53,955 bases of DNA. Source: Chthonomonas sp. (GTDB lineage: Bacteria; Armatimonadota; Fimbriimonadia; Fimbriimonadales; Fimbriimonadaceae). The notes beneath the pieces were generated by a model. That model was not told the origin of the DNA. It did not search any database and worked only from the letters and a program-made list of their open reading frames with translations. Position numbers and translations under genes: made by a program. Of this stretch, positions 18,160 to 28,444 are shown one piece after another; within the stretch, counting starts at the first letter, position 1, and each line of letters begins with the position of its first letter. The stretch is taken from contig JAEURP010000021.1 in the NCBI GenBank assembly GCA_016788585.1, forward strand, positions 1 to 53,955. Reading direction: 5' to 3'.

Positions 18160-18236
18160 TGGGGCGGAAGATGGGTCTCGAACCCACGACCTCCTCAGCC
18201 ACAGTGAGGCGCTCTAACCCCTGAGCTACATCCGCC
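18160..18236 (-). tRNA. tRNA-His (anticodon GTG)
   Basis: Cloverleaf on the minus strand with anticodon stem CCTCA/TGAGG, loop CTGTGGC (anticodon GTG), and T-arm GTGGG-TTCGAGA-CCCAT. The extra G-1 special to tRNA-His is encoded (18236) and faces C73; CCA is encoded at 18162-18160. The acceptor stem has one T-T mismatch at pair 6:67. It sits between the glycosyltransferase gene and folK, in opposite orientation to both. Confidence 0.95.
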
Positions 18237-18310
18237 ACGCAGGGGTTCATTATGAGGCGTTGCCTCGTTATCTGTCAATTAGGTGGCCGCGAACTGGGTA
18301 CAACACCGGC

Positions 18311-18802
18311 ATGGTGCCTGTCGCGGTTGGCTTGGGTTCAAACTTAGGTGACCCAATTCAGAATGTCAAGCGTGCTTGCGCCGTCCTTGCCGAACGATTT
18401 GGGCCGATAAGAATGTCCCCGCTCTATCGGACCTCGCCAATGTACGTCACCGATCAGCCCGATTACATCAATGCTGCGGCTTCATTAGAAACAGCGATGG
18501 GGCCTCGCGAATTTCTCCGCCAACTCAAGACCATAGAGAGCGACTTTGGCAGAGTCCCCAGCGAGCGGTATGGGCCAAGGCTACTCGATCTCGATTTACT
18601 TACCTATGGCTCTCTAAACTTTCGGGGAGCAGGGGTTTCCATTCCTCACCCCCGATTGCAAGAACGCCTCTTCGTCCTTGCGCCACTGGCCGATCTAGAT
18701 AGAGAACTTCTTATCCCAGGGCAAGGGATTGTCGGCGATCTTGCCGATCATGTTTTTGTGGAGCAAAGCGTAGAACGAGTTGAAGCCTATGCCGATCTTT
18801 GA
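18311..18802 (+). CDS. folK: 2-amino-4-hydroxy-6-hydroxymethyldihydropteridine pyrophosphokinase (HPPK)
   Basis: 163 residues, normal for HPPK. Family motifs are in order: VGLGSNLGDP, TSPMYVTDQPDYINAA, and the signature LLDLDLLTYG with Asp pairs that bind the two Mg2+ ions. It transfers pyrophosphate from ATP to the pterin in folate synthesis. Start ATG 18311 puts the first strand at residue 4. TACAAC ends 6 nt upstream, so the mRNA may be leaderless. It overlaps the following GspF gene by 14 nt. No folP or folB is nearby. Confidence 0.93.
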   Translation: MVPVAVGLGSNLGDPIQNVKRACAVLAERFGPIRMSPLYRTSPMYVTDQPDYINAAASLETAMGPREFLRQLKTIESDFGRVPSERYGPRLLDLDLLTYGSLNFRGAGVSIPHPRLQERLFVLAPLADLDRELLIPGQGIVGDLADHVFVEQSVERVEAYADL

Positions 18803-20027
18803 GTACGAAGCTGTGGATGCAATGGGGCGACCCATGAAGGGAACCGTCAGCGGCGCCGACATTGGTGTCGCGGGGCAAGTCTTGAGCCAGCGTGGGTTGA
18901 AAGTCCAGAAGCTCCAGTCGGCAATCATCAATGATCCCCTGGCGCCCACTGTCCCGGACTTACCCAAGCAAGATAAGTTTGGAAGCCAAATTGTCCACGT
19001 GGGAGATGGCATCGTTGGGCTTGGTCACCTTGCGGCCTTTACTCGTCAACTTGCCGTTCTCCTTCACGCTGGAATAAACCCATTTGAGGCCTTCGCCAAT
19101 CTGCTAAGGCAAGTGAACCACCCCGTATTGTCCTGGTTCTGTGAAGAAGCCCGCGAAGCCACCCAGCGTGGAGAAACGTTGGCATCAGTTTTTAATAATC
19201 GTCCAAAAACCTTTAATCCACTCTATCGATCCCTGGTGCAAGCAGGCGAGCGAGGCGGATTCTTGGTCCAGGCACTAAATGAAATCGCGACATACATCGA
19301 GGCCGAGATTGCTCTCCGTAACCAGTACCGGATGGCCACGATCTATCCGAAGTTCATGGCTTTCGTCGGCCTTGTGGTTATGCTCTTGGCGAACTCCATC
19401 GGCCGAAGCATGACCGGCAACGATATATTTAAGAACCCGGTTTTGGAGGCTCGATTTTGGTTAGTTGCGGGGCCAATTCTAATTGGGATTTTCCTTTTCT
19501 TACGGTACGGAACACGGAATCCAGAGATACGAACCCAATATGAGCGGTTTCTCGCTTCGCTTCCTTGGTTCGGCAACACGGTGCGCCAATTCGCGATGGC
19601 AAAATTTGGTCGCGCGTTTGGCGCTCTGCACCGGAGCGGAATGCCTCCGTCTGAGTGCCTTGAGTTAGCGTCGCAGGCCACGGGAAATATGGCAATCGAG
19701 AGAGCGATGTGGCCCGCCGTTGAGAATCTGAGGGCTGGCAAGGGATTGACCGAGTCACTTGCGGCAACCGGCGTCTTTGACCATACAGTTCTCCAGATGA
19801 TTCACACCGGCGAGCGGACCGGAGAGATTAGCCAGATGCTAGACAAACTCGCCGAGTATTACGATCAAGAGGCCTCGGTCCGTAGTAAGCAGACAGCTGT
19901 GGCTACCGGCGTCCTAGTGTTGCTCATTTATGCTCTCTTCTTTGGGTACATGATTCTGTCTACTGCGGGGCCGATCATTCAGGCCTACCCGGACGCAATG
20001 AGGGAAGTGAACGACGCAGGCCAATGA
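18789..20027 (+). CDS. GspF/PilC-family inner-membrane assembly protein
   Basis: 412 residues. Begins MPIFEYEAVDAMGRP, the usual GspF/PilC N-terminus (F-x-Y-x-A). Two T2SF domains follow: the first includes FTRQLAVLLHAGINPFEA (about 80-200), the second RAFGALHRSGMPPSECL and VLQMIHTGERTGEISQML (about 275-400). There are three membrane helices (about 190-208, 220-238 and 375-400). It is the platform protein of type IV pilus or type II secretion machines. No pilin, ATPase or secretin gene is in the window, so it is detached from its system. It overlaps folK and the J-domain gene. Confidence 0.9.
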   Translation: MPIFEYEAVDAMGRPMKGTVSGADIGVAGQVLSQRGLKVQKLQSAIINDPLAPTVPDLPKQDKFGSQIVHVGDGIVGLGHLAAFTRQLAVLLHAGINPFEAFANLLRQVNHPVLSWFCEEAREATQRGETLASVFNNRPKTFNPLYRSLVQAGERGGFLVQALNEIATYIEAEIALRNQYRMATIYPKFMAFVGLVVMLLANSIGRSMTGNDIFKNPVLEARFWLVAGPILIGIFLFLRYGTRNPEIRTQYERFLASLPWFGNTVRQFAMAKFGRAFGALHRSGMPPSECLELASQATGNMAIERAMWPAVENLRAGKGLTESLAATGVFDHTVLQMIHTGERTGEISQMLDKLAEYYDQEASVRSKQTAVATGVLVLLIYALFFGYMILSTAGPIIQAYPDAMREVNDAGQ

Positions 20028-21145
20028 CCAATCGCTCGTATTACGAGGTGCTCGGGATCGACGCCACTGCCGACCTAGCGGCAATCAAGGCTGCTTATCG
20101 TAAGTTGGCGTTTGATCTGCATCCCGATCGAAACGATAGCGAGGAAGCCCTCGGCGAGTTTTATCAGGTCAAGAATGCGTATGAAGCCCTGACCGACCCA
20201 ATTCGCCGAGAGGCGTACGATGAATTGCGGCGCATCAAGCGGCAACAGGCTGCCACAGCCAAACCAGCCCCGGTGCAGCCGAAGCCGCCGACTGTGGAGG
20301 ATCCCGTTCCGCCCGCGAGGGGCCCGAGTCGAGCGAGCCCCGATGAGCTTGTGAAGTTGACGGCACTGCTTACACGGGGAAGATTTGCAGAGGCTGAACG
20401 AATGGCGCGGAAGATGATCACTCAGAGCGTGAGCCACCCGATTCCTTACGCTGTCTTGGGTGACATCGCCAAGATGCGCGGTGATCTCACCTATGCGGCC
20501 GAGATGTATGCGTACGCGGTTCAGCTCGACTCGCGCAATCTGATCTATCAGCGAAAGCACGACGAGGCACTGGCGCGAGTTTCTCACGGTAGTCGCAGGA
20601 TAGCAACGCTTCAACCCGCCGCTAATGCTGATAACTCCTCCATGCTCATCGCCTCGGTGATTGTTCTGTTTGCCTGCATCGCGGTGATCTTAGGTACAGA
20701 CTTGCCGATTGCTTCAGACATGCCGATGATTGGCACCTGGACGTGGACATTGGTCGCCATGCTTTGCATTTGTGGCCTTACCCTTGGCGCATGCCTCTCG
20801 TTTGCGGGAATGATGAGCCGATTTTCCACCCTTCTAAGTGGAATTGGAGACTTCTCGATTAGCCCAAGCGTTGTCGTCAGTGGCTTGTCGGTTCTAAATC
20901 TTTGGGTCGGCGCCTTAGCCCATTGTTTTCTTGGCATAACCCATCGGAATTTCGACCTCAGCACTACTCGAATCGTGGGTGGAGCAGCGCTCATCACTCT
21001 TCTACTGTCGGGGGCATCGGCCGCACAAGGGCAAATCGACTACCTGCAAACCTTCTTCTGGGGAGGGAATCTCGTCTTCGGCGGGGCGCTTCTAGGCTGG
21101 CTTGGTGGAGACGCCTATCTGGAAGAGACGGGCCGGCTCAAGTAA
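20024..21145 (+). CDS. J-domain protein with C-terminal membrane segments
   Basis: 373 residues. The N-terminal J-domain (5-67) contains the HPD motif at 33-35 (FDLHPDRN) and so should stimulate an Hsp70 (DnaK) ATPase. A Pro-rich linker (about 80-100) and a helical repeat-like region (about 105-190, TPR-like) follow. The last 160 residues hold four or five hydrophobic helices. It lacks the Gly/Phe and zinc regions of DnaJ, so it is a type III J-protein tethered to the membrane with the J-domain in the cytoplasm. The gene overlaps the GspF gene by ATGA, suggesting a chaperone role linked to that protein or to the envelope; this is inference. Confidence 0.85.
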   Translation: MTNRSYYEVLGIDATADLAAIKAAYRKLAFDLHPDRNDSEEALGEFYQVKNAYEALTDPIRREAYDELRRIKRQQAATAKPAPVQPKPPTVEDPVPPARGPSRASPDELVKLTALLTRGRFAEAERMARKMITQSVSHPIPYAVLGDIAKMRGDLTYAAEMYAYAVQLDSRNLIYQRKHDEALARVSHGSRRIATLQPAANADNSSMLIASVIVLFACIAVILGTDLPIASDMPMIGTWTWTLVAMLCICGLTLGACLSFAGMMSRFSTLLSGIGDFSISPSVVVSGLSVLNLWVGALAHCFLGITHRNFDLSTTRIVGGAALITLLLSGASAAQGQIDYLQTFFWGGNLVFGGALLGWLGGDAYLEETGRLK

Positions 21146-21158
21146 ACTCTTAGGGCCG

Positions 21159-23090
21159 ATGCCGAAAGCCTTTTACGTCACGACGCCCATCTACTATGTG
21201 AACAGCGTTCCCCACGCTGGGCACGCCCTCACGATGCTCGTCGCCGATGTAACCAAGCGTGTTCACGAAATGAATGGTGAAACCGCGATGATGCTGACCG
21301 GTACGGATGAGAATGCACTGAAGGTGTTTGAGGCGGCCCAAGAAGCTGGCGAAGACCCTCAGGCTTTCGTGGACCGCATTAGCCAGACATTCAAGGATGC
21401 GGCAGATGAGTTGCACATCAACTACGACTTCTTCTTCCGCACGACCTCGGCTCAGCACAAGGCCGCCGTACAAGCACTCTTTGCGCAGCTGGTGGATAGT
21501 GGTTACGTCTATCTGGACACATATGAAGGCTGGTACGACGTATCGGCCGAGACGTTCGTGCGCGAGTCGGAACTCGTAGACGGCAAGAGCCCCGACGGAA
21601 ACGAGGTTCGAAAGGTGAGCGAAGAGAACTACTTCTTCAAGCTCAGCGCTTTCGGCGACCGCCTACTGGAGCATGCCGAGCAGAATCCCGAGTTTTGGCT
21701 CCCCCTCGGGCGTAAGGCTGAGGTCGTTAGTTTCATCAAGCAGGGGCTACGTGACATCTGCATTACACGCAGTAATCCTGGGTGGGGCATCCCGGTTCCC
21801 GGCGATGAGAGTAAGGTCGTCTATGTCTGGTTCGACGCGCTCATCAACTACCTCGCGGCTACGGGTTGGCCTAATCCCGGTTGGCAAGAGCTCTGGCCCG
21901 CCGAAGTGCATTGGATGGCAAAAGAAATCTACGTGCGCTTCCACGCCACCCTATGGCCAGCGATGCTCATGGCGGCCGGATTGCCACTGCCGAAGACCGT
22001 GATCGCCCACGGTTGGTTCACCTTTAACGATGCAAAGATGAGCAAGTCGAAAGGCAACGTAATTGCGCCTTCTGATCTGATTTCGCACTTTGAGGAGGCC
22101 GGTTGCTCACATGAGATCGCCGTGGACGTCGCACGCTTCTCGCTGATTCGCACCCTTCCTTTCGATAACGACTCGAACTTCGCGATTGGCGACATTGAGA
22201 AGCAATACAACGCCGGCCTTGCGAATGACTTGGGCAATGCGCTCAACCGCACCATCACGATGGTTCACAAGTTCACCGAGGGCGTAGTCCCCAATGCTCC
22301 AATCGCCAGCGAGATGCAAAGCGCAATCGCCCAGGCGAAAGCTGCGGTTGCCACGTCGAACGAGGAACTTCGATTCCACGATGGCCTAGAAGCTACGCTT
22401 GAACTCGTTCGCGACATGAATCGATTCATCGCGGATCGTAAACCATGGGAACTCGCGAAAACCAATGATGCTTCGCTACCATCCGTTCTAACCTCCTTGC
22501 TTTTTGCACTTCGCGCCGTCGAGGGCCTCGTCCGGCCGATCATGCCCAACACGGCAAACGCGATGCTCTCCCAACTTGGCTATAAGGCCGAGGAGGCCAC
22601 GACCCTTTACAACCAGATCGGTGAGGTAACTCGGCTCAATGTTGGAGCGAAACTTGCCGAACCGACCCCAATCTTCCCTCGATACCAACCCCCTAAAATG
22701 GAAACACAACCAACCCCTGCCATCAAACCTGAGCCCCAAGAAGCGAAAGCCGAGACCCAAGCCCCGATGATTGAAATCACCGACTTTATGAAGGTCAACC
22801 TCCGCGTTGCCCGGATCCTAGAAGCCGAAGCCGTTCCCGATAGCGAAAAGCTAGTCAAGCTCCAGGTTATCATCGGCGAAGAACGCCGCCAAATCATTGC
22901 GGGCATTCTCAAGAGCTACGATCCCGCCAATCTGGTCGGCATGCAAATCGTGGTCATCACCAATCTCAAACCGAGAAAGCTCGCGGGCCTCGAGAGCCAA
23001 GGCATGGTTCTCGCCGCCGACGGCCCAGACGGCAAGGCGATCCTCCTGACGACCGAAGCCGAGTGCCCCGAAGGGGCCAGCGTGCATTGA
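21159..23090 (+). CDS. metG: Methionyl-tRNA synthetase with C-terminal tRNA-binding domain
   Basis: 643 residues. Class I synthetase with HIGH-type motif HAGH (19-22) and KMSKS (293-297). The connecting region lacks the cysteine quartets of zinc-containing enzymes (zinc-free type). After the anticodon-binding helices comes a Pro/Glu/Ala-rich linker (about 505-540), then an EMAPII/Trbp111-like OB domain starting ITDFMKVNLRVARILEAE, which binds tRNA and promotes dimerisation. ATG 21159 was chosen because it starts MPKAFYVTTPIYY. TAAACT ends 10 nt upstream and overlaps the previous stop codon, a possible internal leaderless promoter. Confidence 0.96.
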   Translation: MPKAFYVTTPIYYVNSVPHAGHALTMLVADVTKRVHEMNGETAMMLTGTDENALKVFEAAQEAGEDPQAFVDRISQTFKDAADELHINYDFFFRTTSAQHKAAVQALFAQLVDSGYVYLDTYEGWYDVSAETFVRESELVDGKSPDGNEVRKVSEENYFFKLSAFGDRLLEHAEQNPEFWLPLGRKAEVVSFIKQGLRDICITRSNPGWGIPVPGDESKVVYVWFDALINYLAATGWPNPGWQELWPAEVHWMAKEIYVRFHATLWPAMLMAAGLPLPKTVIAHGWFTFNDAKMSKSKGNVIAPSDLISHFEEAGCSHEIAVDVARFSLIRTLPFDNDSNFAIGDIEKQYNAGLANDLGNALNRTITMVHKFTEGVVPNAPIASEMQSAIAQAKAAVATSNEELRFHDGLEATLELVRDMNRFIADRKPWELAKTNDASLPSVLTSLLFALRAVEGLVRPIMPNTANAMLSQLGYKAEEATTLYNQIGEVTRLNVGAKLAEPTPIFPRYQPPKMETQPTPAIKPEPQEAKAETQAPMIEITDFMKVNLRVARILEAEAVPDSEKLVKLQVIIGEERRQIIAGILKSYDPANLVGMQIVVITNLKPRKLAGLESQGMVLAADGPDGKAILLTTEAECPEGASVH

Positions 23091-23091
23091 G

Positions 23092-23454
23092 ATGCAAAGC
23101 ACTGACCGCGTCCGCAAGATCGTCCTAGCGAGCGTCTACCCGCACTATCTCACCAAAGCCGCCAAGAAAGATCGCACGCCAGCAGAGGTCGATGAGGTGA
23201 TCTGCTGGCTGACGGGTTACAGCAATCAGGAGCTTCACCAGCACCTTGATGCCAAATCAGACCTTGCGACATTCTTCGATCAAGCACCGAGCCTGAACTC
23301 GGCACGGTCGCAGATCACCGGAACCATTTGTGGAGTGAAGATCCAGGAGATCGAAGACCCCTTCATGCGCGAAATTCGCTATATGGACAAGCTAATTGAC
23401 GAGCTCGGCAAGGGCCGTCCCATGGACAAGATCCTGCGGCAGCTGCCCGAGTAG
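23092..23454 (+). CDS. DUF2200 family protein
   Basis: 120 residues matching the small DUF2200 family along its whole length: RVRKIVLASVYPHYLTKAAKK, the Trp-containing VDEVICWLTGYS, LNSARSQITGTICGV and MREIRYMDKLIDELGKG (in part). The function is unknown; the fold is probably mostly helical and cytoplasmic. It starts 2 nt after the metG stop, so it is likely cotranscribed. Its last 63 nt overlap the 3' end of the convergent dus gene. Confidence 0.85.
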   Translation: MQSTDRVRKIVLASVYPHYLTKAAKKDRTPAEVDEVICWLTGYSNQELHQHLDAKSDLATFFDQAPSLNSARSQITGTICGVKIQEIEDPFMREIRYMDKLIDELGKGRPMDKILRQLPE

Positions 23455-24378
23455 CGCAAGCAACTCGTCAACCGATTTCACTCGCTTCAGGAAATCGAAA
23501 TGCGGGAAGTCTCCGTGCTTGTTCGCCAGCGCCATCCACTGCTTCACGCGGTGAACTGTCTTAACCTCCATCCCCGCATGCCGAATCAAACTTGAGAACA
23601 AGTGCCCCCAGTCTTCGCCAGGAGTACCATTCCTCGTCGCAATTCCGAGCTCAGCCGCGATCTCATGAGATAGTTTTGGATTCGCCAAAGCTCCACGCCC
23701 GATCATAAAGTGAGAGCAACCTGTTTGCTCCTGACAAAGCTTGAATCCATCCAGGTTCCAAATATCTCCATTGGCAACAACCGGGATTCCCAACCGAGCG
23801 CGAACCTGACCGATGGGCTTCCAATAGACCGGCGGCTGGTAGCCCGCAGCACGCGTCCTAGCATGGATCGTCAGCCATGCCGCCCCGCCCTCTGCGGCCA
23901 TCGCCGCGTTCTCGTGGATGTCTTCGATACTCTCCCAGCCCAACCTGAGCTTTGCCGAAACAGGAGCCTCAACCGCCGAAGAGACTGCAGATACGATTTC
24001 GCGAATCCTGCACGGTGACCGTAGTAAAGAAGCGCCGCCGTCATGGCGATTAACCACGGGCGCAGGGCAGCCAAAGTTAATGTCCACACAAGTCGCCCCG
24101 GCTTGGACAGCATTCACTGCGCTAAGTGCCATAAGCTCCGGATCGCCGCCAAGGAGTTGCACCTGCACGGGCAAGCCGCTCGCTGTCAGCCCATCGGTTT
24201 CAAGCTCCGGAATCTCTCGACGAAAAACCTTGGGCGGCACGACAAGGGAACTCACCCGAACAAACTCGGACACCGCGTAGCTGAAAGCACCAAACCCGCC
24301 GAGAAACTCGCGCATGACGGCATCGGTGATGCCATCCATCGGAGCCAGGGCAAGGGCAGGCCGCCCCAAAACGATCAT
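23392..24378 (-). CDS. tRNA-dihydrouridine synthase
   Basis: 328 residues with an FMN-binding TIM barrel. LAPMDGITDAVMR at the first strand, VDINFGCPAP with catalytic Cys104, KLRLGW, TIHARTR and VVANGDIW are all Dus motifs. It reduces uridines in tRNA D-loops. A second Dus-family gene (28445-29458) is 4 kb away; this one resembles the DusC/other branch in its C-terminal helical domain, but I cannot assign the subtype. Its ATG overlaps the ornithine cyclodeaminase stop (ATGA). Its 3' end overlaps the DUF2200 gene by 63 bp, tail to tail. Confidence 0.9.
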   Translation of the reverse strand: MIVLGRPALALAPMDGITDAVMREFLGGFGAFSYAVSEFVRVSSLVVPPKVFRREIPELETDGLTASGLPVQVQLLGGDPELMALSAVNAVQAGATCVDINFGCPAPVVNRHDGGASLLRSPCRIREIVSAVSSAVEAPVSAKLRLGWESIEDIHENAAMAAEGGAAWLTIHARTRAAGYQPPVYWKPIGQVRARLGIPVVANGDIWNLDGFKLCQEQTGCSHFMIGRGALANPKLSHEIAAELGIATRNGTPGEDWGHLFSSLIRHAGMEVKTVHRVKQWMALANKHGDFPHFDFLKRVKSVDELLALLGQLPQDLVHGTALAELVN

Positions 24379-25412
24379 CTGTTTCGCGCGGGAACGGGCT
24401 GCATGAACCCGAAAAGATCCTTAACATCGCCGATCACGGGCATCAAGTCAAGATCCTCGCCGATACCAAGCTCAATCGCTTGCTGATAGACATAGCGCAG
24501 CCCAGAGAAGTCTTCCAAGCCAAACCCAACCGAATCGAAGACCGTGATCTGCTCCTGGCTCTCGCGGCCATTGCGCTCATCAGCGATCACCTCCCAGAGC
24601 TCCGTAACAGGGAAGTCAGCTGCCTGGTGCTGAATTTCGCCCTCAACTCGGCTCTGCGGTGCGAACTCGACGAAGACTTTGCTGCGCTGAAGAATCTTGC
24701 CATCGAGCTCAGTTTTGCCGGGGCAGTCGCCACCGATCGCATTGATGTGCATCCCAGTCTCAACCATCGCATCCTCAACGATCACGGCGAGCTTCTTATC
24801 GGCTGTGCAGGTCGTGATGATGTCGACTCCCTTAACCGCTGACGCTGTGCTGGAATGGGGAATCAAGTTGATCTGCTTGCCCAAGTTCCGCATCAGTTTG
24901 TCGGTCGCCTTCGGGTCAGTGTCAAAGATATGAATTTCTTCGATGCCGAGCAAATGGTGAAAACCTAAGACCTGAAACTCGGACTGTGCGCCATTGCCGA
25001 TCATCGCCATGGTCTTACAATCCTTTCGGGCCACCAACTCCGCCGCTAAGACGCTCGTCGCCGCCGTTCGCAACGCGGTCAATATGGTCATCTCAGATAG
25101 CAGCAGCGGCCAGCCTGTTTTGGTCTCGCTCAAGGCCCCAAACGCCATCACTGTCATCAGCCCCTCCTCGATGTTCTTCGGATGGCCGTTCACATACTTG
25201 AAGCTAAAGTGCTCGTCGTCAGAAACGGGCATCAGCTCAATCACGCCCACATCGGAGTGATTCGCGGTGCGCGGGGACTTTTCAAAGTCGTGCCATCGCC
25301 CAAAGTCCTCCCGAAGATTGTCCCGAATCCCACGTATCGCCTCAACAACCCCGACCTTGTCAATGAGCCTCCGCATAGCAGGCAGGTCGATATATCGGGT
25401 GGTTTCGGGCAT
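24375..25412 (-). CDS. Ornithine cyclodeaminase / mu-crystallin family protein
   Basis: 345 residues. It has the two-domain OCD fold: a substrate domain with FKYVNGHPKN and LTALRTAATSVLAA, a Rossmann motif MIGNGAQSEFQ, and INAIGGDCPGKTEL with the conserved Asp. Canonical OCDs turn L-ornithine into L-proline plus ammonia using bound NAD+; other members act on alanine or other imines. The ATG at 25412 is preferred over a TTG at 25436 because CATAAT ends exactly 7 nt before it. The motifs favour true ornithine cyclodeaminase, with moderate certainty. Confidence 0.85.
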   Translation of the reverse strand: MPETTRYIDLPAMRRLIDKVGVVEAIRGIRDNLREDFGRWHDFEKSPRTANHSDVGVIELMPVSDDEHFSFKYVNGHPKNIEEGLMTVMAFGALSETKTGWPLLLSEMTILTALRTAATSVLAAELVARKDCKTMAMIGNGAQSEFQVLGFHHLLGIEEIHIFDTDPKATDKLMRNLGKQINLIPHSSTASAVKGVDIITTCTADKKLAVIVEDAMVETGMHINAIGGDCPGKTELDGKILQRSKVFVEFAPQSRVEGEIQHQAADFPVTELWEVIADERNGRESQEQITVFDSVGFGLEDFSGLRYVYQQAIELGIGEDLDLMPVIGDVKDLFGFMQPVPARNR

Positions 25413-25465
25413 GGAGGCAATTATGGAAGCCAGCAAGCCCCCAAAACCACCCCAATAGCACGGAG

Positions 25466-25497
25466 TAGTGACTTAAGACCACCAAGTCTGGTATCCT
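25466..25497 (+). promoter_or_regulatory. Candidate promoter of rpsO-pnp
   Basis: GTGACT (25468-25473), an 18-nt spacer and TATCCT (25492-25497). A TG one base before the hexamer makes an extended -10 (TGGTATCCT). It would start a leader of about 135-140 nt before rpsO, unlike the short leaders proposed elsewhere here. Only visual evidence. Confidence 0.4.
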
Positions 25498-25574
25498 CCG
25501 CATCGAGGCTTTCAATTGGTGGCCGTTGTCTTGAACCTGCTACGGTCGGTTCGATAGAGCGGCTAATGACTGGA

Positions 25575-25628
25575 GCCTCTTCCCGGTGCGACTTCGCTAG
25601 AACGGCCGGGTGAATGAAAGCAAGAGGC
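25575..25628 (+). promoter_or_regulatory. Structured rpsO leader that pairs away AAGAGG
   Basis: GCCTCTT (25575-25581) pairs with AAGAGGC (25622-25628). Nested inside, CCCGG (25582-25586) pairs with CCGGG (25606-25610), with a small GCG-ACTT-CGC hairpin (25588-25597) within. The 3' arm contains AAGAGG, the only Shine-Dalgarno-like sequence before the rpsO ATG, 13 nt away. Such folding would sequester the ribosome site and fits the known habit of S15 to bind and repress its own leader in several bacteria. That this leader binds S15 is inference. Confidence 0.5.
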
Positions 25629-25640
25629 CTTAACAACAAA

Positions 25641-25922
25641 ATGCCGCTAGACAAGACTATCAAAGCAAAAGCGATCGAAGACTACAAGACCACGGACGGC
25701 GATACCGGATCAGCCGAGGTTCAAATTGCAATTATGCAAGCTCGAATCCTCCAGATCACGGATCACCTGCGAACCCACAAGAAAGACAATCACAGCCGAC
25801 GAGGCCTGCTTATGCTGGTCGGTAAGCGGCGACGGTTGGAGGGTTATCTCCGAAACAAGGATGTTGTCAAGTACCGCGAATTGATCAAGTCTCTTGGTAT
25901 TCGTGAAGTTAAGCCTCGCTAA
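25641..25922 (+). CDS. rpsO: Small ribosomal subunit protein uS15
   Basis: 93 residues including the initiator, close to the usual 88-89. Core motifs: [21 protein letters not shown] (in part), [21 protein letters not shown] (in part) and [12 protein letters not shown]15 binds the 16S rRNA three-way junction early in 30S assembly. The ATG at 25641 was chosen over an upstream start at 25614, which would lie inside the leader stem. It is followed 20 nt later by pnp, the classic rpsO-pnp order. Confidence 0.96.
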   Translation: MPLDKTIKAKAIEDYKTTDGDTGSAEVQIAIMQARILQITDHLRTHKKDNHSRRGLLMLVGKRRRLEGYLRNKDVVKYRELIKSLGIREVKPR

Positions 25923-25942
25923 ATCCTAGCGAAGGTTAAACA

Positions 25943-28426
<2,484 letters not shown>

Positions 28427-28444
28427 GCTCTAAAGAGTAACAAA

